Origin: Pseudomonas sp. Ant30-3
Lineage (GTDB): Bacteria; Pseudomonadota; Gammaproteobacteria; Pseudomonadales; Pseudomonadaceae
Length of the DNA: 64,000 nt
Assembly (NCBI RefSeq): GCF_000690905.1
Contig: NZ_JMCL01000013.1
Span: forward strand, 1 to 64,000
Reading direction: 5' to 3'
Both the position numbers and the translations under genes were made by a program. Each line of letters opens with the position of its first letter. Position 1 is the stretch's first letter. The notes below the pieces were generated by a model, which ran no database searches, had not been told where the DNA came from, and saw only the letters and a program-made list of their open reading frames with translations. Below are positions 43,501 through 50,711 of this stretch, piece after piece.

Positions 43501-45202
43501 TGTACATGTTGGTCACGGTATCGCTTGAGCGGATCAGACGATGTTGCGGCGTCATCGACAGCGCATAGAGCGCAATGTCGTCGTTTGCCTCGCCGACCCC
43601 ATCCATCCATTCACAGATGATCTCGTAGCCCTGTTCGTCAATGCCCGCTTCCTTCTTGATCTTTCCCTCCAGCGCCTTGAGCGGCAGCAGCGAACGCAGT
43701 TGTTCGCGGTGCAAGCTCGCCTGGCGTTTTGAGGTCAGCGGATCATCGATCAGTTGGCGTTTGATCAACGCGGGGTAAGCGCTGCCGATGTCGACCTGGC
43801 CGGCAATCTCGGTCAGAAATTCAGCCGTCAACCAGGCGGGCACTTTCTCTCCGGTCTTGAAGGAAAGACTGGCCATGTACGGCGCGTCGTTTTCCATGGC
43901 GTACTCGGCCAGGGTTTCGGTGTGCTGCTCGTGCGGGTTGGGTAACACCAGGTTGTCGACGGTAAAACTGTTGGTGATCTTGATGCGCAGCTGATCCCAA
44001 GGCAGCGTCGCAGCGGCAACCGCGCGCTTGTCGGCAATGATCGCGTCCTTCATCTTTTGGTGGGCGTATCGCGCCATTGAAGGGATTTCGGTGCGGGCAG
44101 CGTGGTGCTTGGGGTCGCGATACAATTTGCCCAGCGCCGTAATGTAGCGGCGGTAATCATCCAGGTCGTTGGGCAGCGCCTTGCGCAGCCACTGCGGAAT
44201 TGCCGCGTCGAGTGTTTTGTAATGCGCCTGCTCGTCGTTATCCAGGCCGCTTTCCGGCTCTGCCGATTCGGCGAACTCACTGGCATGACCCAGCGAATCA
44301 ATGCTCTCGATCTGCGATGAAACCAAGGCGAGGGCCATGTGATCGAACACGTCGCCATCGGGCTCGTACAAGCGCCATTTCAGCTCGGTACCTTCGGCTC
44401 GATCAAGACGTTGAGGCAGTGAATCGCCCAACTTTTCCATCGTGCTGAAAGACTCATAACCGTAATCGACCGTGTACATCACGATGAGCTTGCGATCATC
44501 GTAGGTCGCCTGTGCGACCAGCGCGCCGCCCATCAGCAGGTGTCGGGTTTTTCCGTTTTCAACGATATCGATATCGATCAGGCACGCCTTGAGGTCAGTA
44601 AAACCGGTGGCGGCATTCGCGCGCGTCTCTCTGTCAGGGTCGGCAAATATGGCACGGGCCATGGCGCATTCGTTGGCGTCCCAGCCCTTGACCTGTTTGA
44701 CGTTGAACGCTTTGCGCAGCGAATTGGATAACGCCTGCCAGCGTATGTGGCCATGGCTGGTTGCGTTCCAGTAATTGAGCTGACGGTCCTGCAGCTCGAC
44801 GAACAATATCGCGGCGGCTTGGTTGAGCGTCCTGGCGATGTCCTCAATGCCCACCGACAGTTGAACCGGGTCCTCGCTGTTTGGCTCAAGGGTGAGGAAT
44901 TGTTCGCCCTCGATGAAATCGGCCGTCGTGCCATCCAGCCCGTATTGCATCAGTGCAAACGTCAGCGATTCGAAGAGGAGCGGACCCTTTTCCACCTGAC
45001 CATCGACCACTTGCCACTGCGGGAAACCGATCATTGTTTTATCAGGGTCAATATTCAGGTCGGGGTAGCTTTCCTTGAGCATTCGACGCAGTAACTGCGA
45101 AGCGACCTCATGCAGCAGCGGGCCGCGACTGATCAGGTTGACCTGATCATTTTTTTCCACCAGGGGATCGGAACTGTCACTGTCCGCAGTGTGGTTTTGC
45201 AT
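40508..45202 (-). CDS. Large toxin-like protein (DUF6543 / dermonecrotic-toxin-domain type)
   Basis: The product has 1564 residues, with no signal peptide at the N-terminus (MQNHTADSDSSDPLVEKNDQ). The region ~577-640, CLLYRPMQDTPLMQFPSRQN then ALHQPGELRDSILAWLP, resembles the DUF6543 domain of large Pseudomonas toxin-like proteins. Hydrophobic segments at ~700-724 (SWALFGAAANCLSGAVGTAV) and ~751-766 (ADILLALGILLSHHA) could insert in membranes. Residues ~790-831 are a repeat of Thr-Glu-Pro heptads encoded by three 42-bp units. The C-terminal third is long and helical with Pro/Arg-rich patches (KVRKTRPRQPALP). No catalytic motif was identified. It stands alone on this strand, with no obvious secretion or immunity gene next to it. 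The family call is from memory. Confidence 0.65.
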   Translation of the reverse strand: MQNHTADSDSSDPLVEKNDQVNLISRGPLLHEVASQLLRRMLKESYPDLNIDPDKTMIGFPQWQVVDGQVEKGPLLFESLTFALMQYGLDGTTADFIEGEQFLTLEPNSEDPVQLSVGIEDIARTLNQAAAILFVELQDRQLNYWNATSHGHIRWQALSNSLRKAFNVKQVKGWDANECAMARAIFADPDRETRANAATGFTDLKACLIDIDIVENGKTRHLLMGGALVAQATYDDRKLIVMYTVDYGYESFSTMEKLGDSLPQRLDRAEGTELKWRLYEPDGDVFDHMALALVSSQIESIDSLGHASEFAESAEPESGLDNDEQAHYKTLDAAIPQWLRKALPNDLDDYRRYITALGKLYRDPKHHAARTEIPSMARYAHQKMKDAIIADKRAVAAATLPWDQLRIKITNSFTVDNLVLPNPHEQHTETLAEYAMENDAPYMASLSFKTGEKVPAWLTAEFLTEIAGQVDIGSAYPALIKRQLIDDPLTSKRQASLHREQLRSLLPLKALEGKIKKEAGIDEQGYEIICEWMDGVGEANDDIALYALSMTPQHRLIRSSDTVTNMYIISPRVRQNAPCLLYRPMQDTPLMQFPSRQNLLYALHQPGELRDSILAWLPSKTLSFEYSQYVFPTGWPSPWLTVEELVNPLHRPDQFGRVVLNGEEITGNVLSELFKRNAQALVTLADRQSQSNAERRWTLLKDSSWALFGAAANCLSGAVGTAVWAWQTIEQIQQTVDAHKRGDTFVQWKSTADILLALGILLSHHAAMRRKALSSKLRGVVAPLAEVAASGQEIIEPVKEVTEPEGEVTEPVNEITEPEGEVTKPVQDITEPVEDINARPAPTIITLDQDALVGKLPSTHEPVVDPGAAVPRRSPAELVIYLDSLQVTPDGLKSDEAAGSQSTVRYLHKVADKTYAKVGKRWFNVSVNEDADADPPLQILDPKNPKITGPYLTDDPDGRWVMDLRMRLRGAGPSGRLKALKAANVRRRTELQKELQQFQRRKLNPTDEGGTEIQMQAQVLKAKDDYLAATDENRGQLSATFTGQLDQMISAYQKALDQAKEWHSLGGGSSYINNSLRMHTELQKHISLWFAVKRNQYAVGTRALQAETTITHETRDAHVAQVKRVTDLSEAMIKKLSISQKALDALNALGRPGIEKASTIHTLLPNFTEWDLKANEIGIAQELCMAEPLNSLYSQAHDQVGELLYRGAGAAHRVSQLLKGTPGESAPQGQVEELSAIIDTFADVDQRLGDLPESYPGAFKQTQLEHLRGLLGAFAAHAQSLRSSLLDEDQIALRKEPSRPSTSGGSRQTVKVRKTRPRQPALPETAPDTAAPIGPIALEARQRPTPTLDDRDIISTSLNLVLEAPAFIKRTLKDADKPSRIPADMQDIFDQQASKLEQSAASVDEILARTKEFPVHTLGEELRAAAVTMRESGISVRANLYKLRKPTQSTLRWMHENGQIKLLRDKGRIKTKQLGDYFQEYRVLDKKHDDKELWVAHFHYESLKSPVGNPTAAHLKIADTYLQSLSAEQQKTLTTFEPVDGVLRKINDADVRKWFFDLEPPARK
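42708..42833 (-). repeat. Three tandem 42-bp coding repeats
   Basis: Units begin GGTTCGGT at 42708, 42750 and 42792 on the plus strand, each encoding two Thr-Glu-Pro-containing heptads (e.g. VTEPEGEVTEPVNEI) in the toxin-like protein. They form a variable-length Pro/Glu linker after the membrane segments. Confidence 0.85.
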
Positions 45203-45304
45203 GGCTGTTTCCTTCGATGCTGGTAATCAGGATGAATTCCTGGCGATGGCATCGAAGGTAAAAGGCGGCACGGCCTGAAGTGCGGTAACTAATTATCGCG
45301 GGCT

Positions 45305-45337
45305 AAAAAAGGAGCGGGCGCCACTGACGCCTGCTCC
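45305..45337 (-). terminator. Terminator downstream of the polyamine-binding protein gene
   Basis: Read on the minus strand, GGAGCAGGCG-N7-CGCCCGCTCC (one mismatch) followed by six T. It is 24 bases past the stop. Confidence 0.85.
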
Positions 45338-45360
45338 AGTTTTGTCATTTCACCTTTGGG

Positions 45361-46470
45361 TCAGGTCCCGGATTTGATCTTGGTCCAGGCCCGGGTGCGA
45401 GCCCGCTCGGCGTCGCGTGGTAATGGTTGCAAGGTGTACAGCGTGCCCATCGCCGCCTCTGTCGGGTACAGGTTCGGATTGTTGCGAATCGCCGGGTCGA
45501 CCATTTCAGTGGCGTCCTTGTTCGGGTTCGGGTAACCGACAAAATCGCTGACCGGCGCGATCACCTGCGGTTGCAGCAGGTAGTTGATGAAGGTGTAGGC
45601 GTCTTGCGGGTTCTTCGCGCCTTTCGGGATGGCGAGCATGTCAAACCAGATCGGCGCGCCTTCTTTCGGGAGGCGCATGTCGACGGTTACGCCGTTTTTG
45701 GCTTCCTTGGCGCGGTTCGCGGCCTGGGAGAAACTGCCGGAATAACCGACGGCCACACAGATGTCGCCGTTGGCGATGTCGGCCATGTATTTGGAGGAGT
45801 GGAAGTAGGTGACGTATGGCCGAATTTTCATCAGCAATGCCTCAGCTTTCTCGTAATCCGCAGGCTTGTTGCTGTTTGGGTCGAGGCCAAGATGCGCCAG
45901 GGCGAGCGGCAGGATTTCCGACGGTGAATCGAGCAGGGCGACGCCACATTGTTTGAGCTTGCTGAGGTTCTCTTCCTTGAAGATCAGGTCCCAGCTGTCC
46001 ACCGGCGCATTGTCGCCGAGCGCGGCTTTGATCTTGTCCGGGTTGAAGCCGATCAGGATGGTCCCGTACATGTACGGCACGGCGAATTTGTTGCCCGGGT
46101 CATTGGCCTCGATCAACTTCATCAGCTTGGGATCGAGGTGCTTCCAGTTCGGCAACTTGCTGCGATCCAACGGCTGGAATACTCCGGCTTCGATCTGCTT
46201 GGCGAGAAACACGTTGGACGGCACCACCACGTCGTAGCCGGAGTTGCCGGTCAGCAGCTTGGCTTCCAGCGCCTCGTTGGTGTCGAAGATGTCGTAGATC
46301 AGTTTGGTCTGGGTGTTCTGCGCCTTGAAGTCTTCCAGCGCTTTGGGCGTGATGTAGTCGAACCAGTTGTAGACGCGCAACGTTCGCTCTTCAGCCTGCG
46401 CCGCACCACTGAGCACCGCAGCGCAAAGCGCCGGCGCGATAAAACGCTTGAGTCTTTTCATTCTTTTCAT
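45361..46470 (-). CDS. Polyamine ABC transporter substrate-binding protein (PotF/SpuD type)
   Basis: The product has 369 residues. A Sec signal peptide (FIAPALCAAVLSGAAQAEE) precedes LRVYNWFDYITPKALEDF, the conserved start of PotD/PotF-type periplasmic proteins. VPYMYGTILIGFNPDK and IPKGAKNPQDAYTFINYL are family motifs. It binds putrescine or spermidine in the periplasm. No permease or ATPase genes lie nearby, so it must work with a transporter encoded elsewhere. It starts three bases past the deacetylase-like gene's stop, and the two form an operon. Start MKRMKRLKR or the internal MKRLKR are both possible. Confidence 0.9.
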   Translation of the reverse strand: MKRMKRLKRFIAPALCAAVLSGAAQAEERTLRVYNWFDYITPKALEDFKAQNTQTKLIYDIFDTNEALEAKLLTGNSGYDVVVPSNVFLAKQIEAGVFQPLDRSKLPNWKHLDPKLMKLIEANDPGNKFAVPYMYGTILIGFNPDKIKAALGDNAPVDSWDLIFKEENLSKLKQCGVALLDSPSEILPLALAHLGLDPNSNKPADYEKAEALLMKIRPYVTYFHSSKYMADIANGDICVAVGYSGSFSQAANRAKEAKNGVTVDMRLPKEGAPIWFDMLAIPKGAKNPQDAYTFINYLLQPQVIAPVSDFVGYPNPNKDATEMVDPAIRNNPNLYPTEAAMGTLYTLQPLPRDAERARTRAWTKIKSGT

Positions 46471-46473
46471 TCC

Positions 46474-47505
46474 TCAGTGTGCGCTTTCAAAACCTTCGAG
46501 AACGTTCACGGCATTGATGCCGATTTCTTCCACAGCGTAGCCGCCTTCCATCACGAACAGAGTCGGTTTGCCGAGCTTGGCGATGCGTGCGCCCATGGCC
46601 AGATAATCGGGGCTGTCGAGCTTGAATTGCGAGATCGGATCATCCTTGAACGTATCGACACCCAAGGACACGACGACGATGTCTGCCGCGTAATGTTCGA
46701 TCTGCTGACAGGCTTGGTCGAGCGCGGCGCTCCAAGTGTCCCAGCCGGAGCCGGCGGGCAAAGGGTAGTTGAAGTTGAAGCCTTCACCCGGCCCTTCGCC
46801 AAGCTCGTCTTCGTAGCCGAGGAAGAACGGAAACTCGGCTTCCGGATGGCCATGAATCGAGGTGAACAGCACGTCGCTGCGCTCGTAAAAAATCGATTGC
46901 GTGCCGTTGCCGTGATGGTAATCGACGTCGAGGATCGCGACTTTTTTGTGGCCCTGATCAATGAAGGCCTGTGCGGCGATGGCGGCGTTGTTGAGGTAGC
47001 AATAACCGCCCATCAAATCGCTGGCGGCGTGGTGCCCCGGTGGACGGCACAACGCGAAGGCACTGCGCGCGCCACGCTGGATTTCAGCCTGGGCAGTCAG
47101 CGCGACTTGCGCTGCACTGTAAGCAGCTTGCCAGGTGCCGGCGGTGATCGGTGCGCCGCCGTCGAAGCTGTAATAACCGAGTTGGCCGTGCAGGCTGGTC
47201 GGCATGATCCGGCGCAGGGTGCGGGCCGGCCAGGTGTAGGGCAGCAAATCGCCGTCGGTGTTGAACTCGGTCCAGCGCGCCCAGGCGCCTTTGAAAAAGT
47301 CGAGGTACTCGCGGCTGTGAACGCGCGCGATGGGGTCCACGCCGAAATCCGTGGGTTCCTGCACGGGGCCGAGGTTCTGGGTCTGTACGCGTTGCAGCAC
47401 GTGATCGGCGCGCGACGGCATTTCGAAGCAGGGCATCAGTTGCCCGTCCATCAATTCACAACGGCCATGGTGCAGGTGGTGATCGTCCGAGTAGATCGTC
47501 AGCAT
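46474..47505 (-). CDS. Histone-deacetylase family, acetylpolyamine amidohydrolase-like
   Basis: The product has 343 residues. It is a zinc-dependent deacetylase of the arginase/deacetylase fold: CRPPGHHA with the catalytic His pair, GGYCYLNNAAIAAQA, LDVDYHHGNGTQSIFYERSD carrying the zinc ligands, and a C-terminal MEGGYAVEEIG. The N-terminus MLTIYSDDHHLHHGRCELMD matches the acetylpolyamine amidohydrolases (AphA/AphB) of Pseudomonas, which deacetylate N-acetylputrescine and N-acetylcadaverine. The adjacent polyamine-binding protein supports that reading. Start ATG at 47505; a long upstream frame extension is through a REP element. Confidence 0.9.
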   Translation of the reverse strand: MLTIYSDDHHLHHGRCELMDGQLMPCFEMPSRADHVLQRVQTQNLGPVQEPTDFGVDPIARVHSREYLDFFKGAWARWTEFNTDGDLLPYTWPARTLRRIMPTSLHGQLGYYSFDGGAPITAGTWQAAYSAAQVALTAQAEIQRGARSAFALCRPPGHHAASDLMGGYCYLNNAAIAAQAFIDQGHKKVAILDVDYHHGNGTQSIFYERSDVLFTSIHGHPEAEFPFFLGYEDELGEGPGEGFNFNYPLPAGSGWDTWSAALDQACQQIEHYAADIVVVSLGVDTFKDDPISQFKLDSPDYLAMGARIAKLGKPTLFVMEGGYAVEEIGINAVNVLEGFESAH

Positions 47506-47666
47506 TTTCTTGTTCTCCGCAGGCTGATTGACTGGCCTCCAGTCTTGTGGAGCACGGCGTTTGAGAGAACGGCAAGAAAGGCCAAAAGGGGATGGATATG
47601 GCCAAAAGGTTTGACCGAAATTCGCCCCTTCATGGCGCAAGAGTGCCTTCCTAAGGGGCACATTTT

Positions 47667-47753
47667 TGTAGGAGCCGGCTTGCTGGCGAAAAACGACGAC
47701 GCGGTCTGCCTGATACACCACGTTGAAGGGATCGCCAGCAAGCCGGCTCCTAC
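47667..47753. repeat. REP pair, type GTAGGAGCCGGCTTGCTGGCGA
   Basis: TGTAGGAGCCGGCTTGCTGG and its inverted copy ATCGCCAGCAAGCCGGCTCC with ~40 bases between, just beyond the 3' end of the AraC-family gene and upstream of the deacetylase gene. Confidence 0.9.
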
Positions 47754-47761
47754 GGAGCTTA

Positions 47762-48754
47762 TTACGGACGGAACTGACTCGGCGCCACGCCACTCCAGCG
47801 TACAAACGCATGGCGGAAACTCGCGGTCTCGCTGAAGCCCAGCGCCTCGGCGATCTGATAGATCGGCATGTGCTCTTCGCAGAGCATGTACTTGGCCTGC
47901 TCGAACCTCAGTTCATCGAGCAGTTCCTGATAACTGCAGCCCAGTTCCTTGAGGTGCCGTCGCAGGGTGCGCGCCGAGCAGTTCATCTGTTCGGCCAAGC
48001 CTTCGAGGCCGGGCGCGGCATTCAACTGCGCACTGAGTAACTGGCGGATTCGCCCGAGCCACAGCTGGCGGCCGGTGAATTCAGTGTTCTGTTTGCGGCA
48101 GCGCTCGATCATGGCCTGATGAGTGATCGCGTCGGCGAGCGGCAGAGGCTGATCAAGCCACTGTCTGTCGAAAGCGAAGGCGTTGTCCGGCGCGCCGAAG
48201 TGCAGCGGGCAATTGAAGTGCTCGCTGTAGCTCGCTTGATAATCGGGCGCGGTGTGTTCGAAGCGCGCACTCACCAGCGGCAACGAATGCCCGAGCAGGT
48301 CGTCGCAGATGACTTTCAGCGATACCAGACAAAACTCGGCGTTGAACACCGCCAGTGCCGGGTTTTCCCGGTAATCGGCAGCGACAAACCAAACACGCTC
48401 GCCATCCTCCTCAAGGCTCAGTTCGAAAAGTGTTCCCAACAGCGCCGGATAACGCATCGCCAACCGTAAAGCGTCACCGAAGGTGGCACTGGTCAGCAGC
48501 GCGTAGCCAAGCATGCCGTACGAGGAAACGTGCATGCGCCGGCCCAGTTCCAGGCCAATGTCACGCTTGAGCGCCACAGCGTTGGCGCACACTTGCATCT
48601 CTTGGTTGGTGGTGATGCGCGTATCTGCCCGGTTCAGATCCGCTGCACTGATACCGCTACCCGCGAGCAGCGCTTCGCTGGACAGGCCTTGGCCTTTGAA
48701 GGCGTTGAGCACCAGAGAAACAGCATTTAGGGTGGTGAGGTGGGAGTGGAGCAT
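47762..48754 (-). CDS. AraC-family regulator with Arabinose_bd (OruR-like) N-domain
   Basis: The product has 330 residues. Residues ~1-215 form the ligand-sensing domain typical of the OruR/VirS group (SYGMLGYALLTSATFGDALR; ARFEHTAPDYQASYSEHFNC). The C-terminal AraC domain has two HTHs (GLEGLAEQMNCSARTLRRHL; IYQIAEALGFSETASFRHAF) and ends GVAPSQFRP. It lies upstream of the polyamine genes on the same strand with a 256-base gap containing a REP pair, so it is probably a separate unit that may regulate them. The ligand is unknown. Confidence 0.9.
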   Translation of the reverse strand: MLHSHLTTLNAVSLVLNAFKGQGLSSEALLAGSGISAADLNRADTRITTNQEMQVCANAVALKRDIGLELGRRMHVSSYGMLGYALLTSATFGDALRLAMRYPALLGTLFELSLEEDGERVWFVAADYRENPALAVFNAEFCLVSLKVICDDLLGHSLPLVSARFEHTAPDYQASYSEHFNCPLHFGAPDNAFAFDRQWLDQPLPLADAITHQAMIERCRKQNTEFTGRQLWLGRIRQLLSAQLNAAPGLEGLAEQMNCSARTLRRHLKELGCSYQELLDELRFEQAKYMLCEEHMPIYQIAEALGFSETASFRHAFVRWSGVAPSQFRP

Positions 48755-48856
48755 TCGGTCGTCCGGCTTTGGTCAGGCTTGAACCCATGCAACATTTGCG
48801 CCCATTTTATTGATATCTAATAAGAGCACCCAATAAAGAGAATTTTTAATTATATA

Positions 48857-48931
48857 ATGCTCCTGTTGGCAGGATGTGGCTCCACGCCTGTTTATTTTGA
48901 AGTAGTTAAATTAATGAATCTACTGTCATAA
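48857..48931 (+). CDS. Possible tiny or decayed lipoprotein reading frame
   Basis: From the ATG at 48857 the frame encodes 24 residues, MLLLAGCGSTPVYFEVVKLM then NLLS, with a perfect lipobox (LAGC). The frame is open further back: ATA at 48833 would begin with a K-R and hydrophobic run, a complete lipoprotein signal peptide if that ATA were a start (IKRIFNYI then MLLLAGC). This looks like a small lipoprotein whose ATG has changed to ATA, or a fragment of one. No clear Shine-Dalgarno is visible, so expression is doubtful. Confidence 0.3.
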   Translation: MLLLAGCGSTPVYFEVVKLMNLLS

Positions 48932-49043
48932 GTGTCAGTTATTAGTGTAATTGGTTGCCGTTGGTCAGATCTCACTTGTGGCTTATTAGAGTGTTGGCTT
49001 TTATGCGTATTTTATTTGACCCAATGCCGAGAGGAGAGCTAGC

Positions 49044-49490
49044 GTGAAATTGCAACGCACATTTATTCTTACTTTCAGTGGGATGATGAAAATGGTTTCG
49101 CAAAAAATTGAAAAAAAATCAGGGCTTTTTGCAGGACAACTTAAAGTCACGATGGACAATCAGGAGTTTGTTTACTCGGCGTACAGTATAAGTGGTCTCG
49201 GTAATACGATGGAGGCAGTCTTTAATAGAGAAGGGGAGCCTCCTTCTAAAAACGGTGTCCAAATTAGAACGTTAACGGAAAATTATGGGAAGGAAGTTAT
49301 CATACCCAACGGATCGACATGGCTGATATTATCTGTCGAGGGCGTACCCTATACGTCGGCGACTGGGAAATTAACGTTTAATTGTGATGATGAGTGCTAT
49401 TCGGCACATGGTAGCTTTAGCATTCAGATGCCAAGTGGAAGTCCGTACGTCAACCTGACGGATGGGATTTTCAGTATTAATCCGTTCTAG
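49044..49490 (+). CDS. AT-rich orphan gene with GTG start, function unknown
   Basis: The product has 148 residues. The GTG at 49044 is preceded by GAGAGGAGAG at ideal distance; no ATG start gives the same N-terminus (KLQRTFILTFSGMMKMVSQK). The rest is beta-rich, with GLFAGQLKVTMDNQEFVYSA, GLGNTMEAVFNREGEPP, and two Cys in FNCDDECYSAHG. It has no signal peptide or membrane helix. Codon and base usage are AT-rich against all neighbours, and the stop codon is the first part of a 53-bp palindrome. I recognise no family; a horizontally acquired gene is likely. Confidence 0.65.
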   Translation: MKLQRTFILTFSGMMKMVSQKIEKKSGLFAGQLKVTMDNQEFVYSAYSISGLGNTMEAVFNREGEPPSKNGVQIRTLTENYGKEVIIPNGSTWLILSVEGVPYTSATGKLTFNCDDECYSAHGSFSIQMPSGSPYVNLTDGIFSINPF

Positions 49491-49539
49491 CGCTGACAAT
49501 GTAACCCTCTTTTAAAGAGAGTTACATTGTCAGCGCTAG
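49487..49539. terminator. Near-perfect 53-bp palindrome between convergent genes
   Basis: Arms of 19 bp (CTAGCGCTGACAATGTAAC and its exact complement) continue inwards through CTCTTT/AAAGAG with a single mismatch, centred at 49513. It begins at the stop codon of the AT-rich gene and ends 42 bases from the asparaginase stop. It would form a very stable hairpin, probably a bidirectional terminator, though it lacks a typical U-tract. Confidence 0.6.
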
Positions 49540-49580
49540 CCCACTAAAATTAGTACGATTCAGACTCTATACAGATCACC

Positions 49581-50570
49581 TCACAGATCCAGTTCAATCA
49601 ATTGCCGCACTTCAGCGGTTTCGAGCCCTGCCCCCATCAGTGCATGCATCTTGCCGAACGCCGCTTCGCGGGTCATGCCGCCACCTGACAATACGCCCAC
49701 GCCACGCAACCGGCTGCCAGCCTCGTAGAGATCCAGCTCAACGCCGCCTTCATGGCACTGCGTTACCGCGACAACCACCACACCGTTGTCTCGCGCTCGC
49801 GAAAGCGCGGCGAGAAATGCCGGATTGTCGCTCGGCCCGGTACCGCTGCCATAGCACTCCAGCACCAGGCCCTGGATACCGCTGTTCAGCAAGCCATCCA
49901 GCTGCTCGGCGCCAATCCCGGGAAATAACGGCAGCACGGCAACGTTGGCCAGTTGTTTAGGCTGGTTGTAGTTGAGCTGCGGCGGCAGGGCCGTCGCTTT
50001 TGTTTCGCCACCCTGACGCGCCAGTAACTTGAACGGATGGCGCCCAAAACTGCGCACCTTCGCGCAGCGGGTCGGATCGAGCAATTCGCCGTGGAAATAC
50101 AGGTGAACGCCCGGTGCCAAACCTTTCCCAAGGGCCACCAGCGCACCGCTGAGGTTTTCCCAGGCATCGCTGTCCGTCACGCCAGCGGGCAGCATGGAAC
50201 CAGTGAAAACGACGCGAGCGTGCAGGCCGAGCAGTTGAAAACTCATGGCCGCGGCGCTGTAGGCGAGGGTGTCCGTGCCGTGAAGGATCAGCACGCTGTC
50301 GCAGCCTTGCACGTCAACAGCGTCGACGACCGCTTCGCGCAATTGCTGCCAGTAAGCCGGTGACATGTTCGCGCTGTCGATCAGCGGCGACATCTCGCGA
50401 AAGCGCCACTGCGGCACCACTAATTCAGGCTGGCTGTGCAGGTACTCGCGCATCCGCGCTTCGAAACCGGACGCCGGGGCCAGGCCGTTGGCGCTGGCCT
50501 GCATGCCGATGGTGCCACCGGTGTAGAGCACCATGACGTTTTGGGCGGCGGGGTAGGTCGAGGAATTCAT
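49581..50570 (-). CDS. ansA: Asparaginase
   Basis: The product has 329 residues. It hydrolyses asparagine to aspartate and ammonia. The active-site threonines are in LYTGGTIGM (residues ~15-23) and LHGTDTLAY (~94-102), and GSMLPAG and ECYGSGTGPS are further family motifs. No signal peptide is present with the ATG at 50570, fitting the cytoplasmic type I enzyme. It sits with an Ala/Gly symporter and aspartase, a cluster feeding the aspartate/fumarate branch. Confidence 0.92.
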   Translation of the reverse strand: MNSSTYPAAQNVMVLYTGGTIGMQASANGLAPASGFEARMREYLHSQPELVVPQWRFREMSPLIDSANMSPAYWQQLREAVVDAVDVQGCDSVLILHGTDTLAYSAAAMSFQLLGLHARVVFTGSMLPAGVTDSDAWENLSGALVALGKGLAPGVHLYFHGELLDPTRCAKVRSFGRHPFKLLARQGGETKATALPPQLNYNQPKQLANVAVLPLFPGIGAEQLDGLLNSGIQGLVLECYGSGTGPSDNPAFLAALSRARDNGVVVVAVTQCHEGGVELDLYEAGSRLRGVGVLSGGGMTREAAFGKMHALMGAGLETAEVRQLIELDL

Positions 50571-50597
50571 TGCGCTCTCCGAAACAATGACTGCCCC

Positions 50598-50689
50598 TTG
50601 TGGGAGCGAGCCTGCTCGCGAATACATTCTTTCATTCAACATAGGTGTCGACTGATACAACGCTTTCGCGAGCAAGCCCGCCCCCACAG
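50598..50689. repeat. REP pair, type GTGGGAGCGAGCCTGCTCGCGAA
   Basis: TTGTGGGAGCGAGCCTGCTC facing TTCGCGAGCAAGCCCGCCCC, filling the gap between the asparaginase start and the symporter stop. Confidence 0.88.
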
Positions 50690-50711
50690 GGATTTTGCGC
50701 ACTTTAACCGA

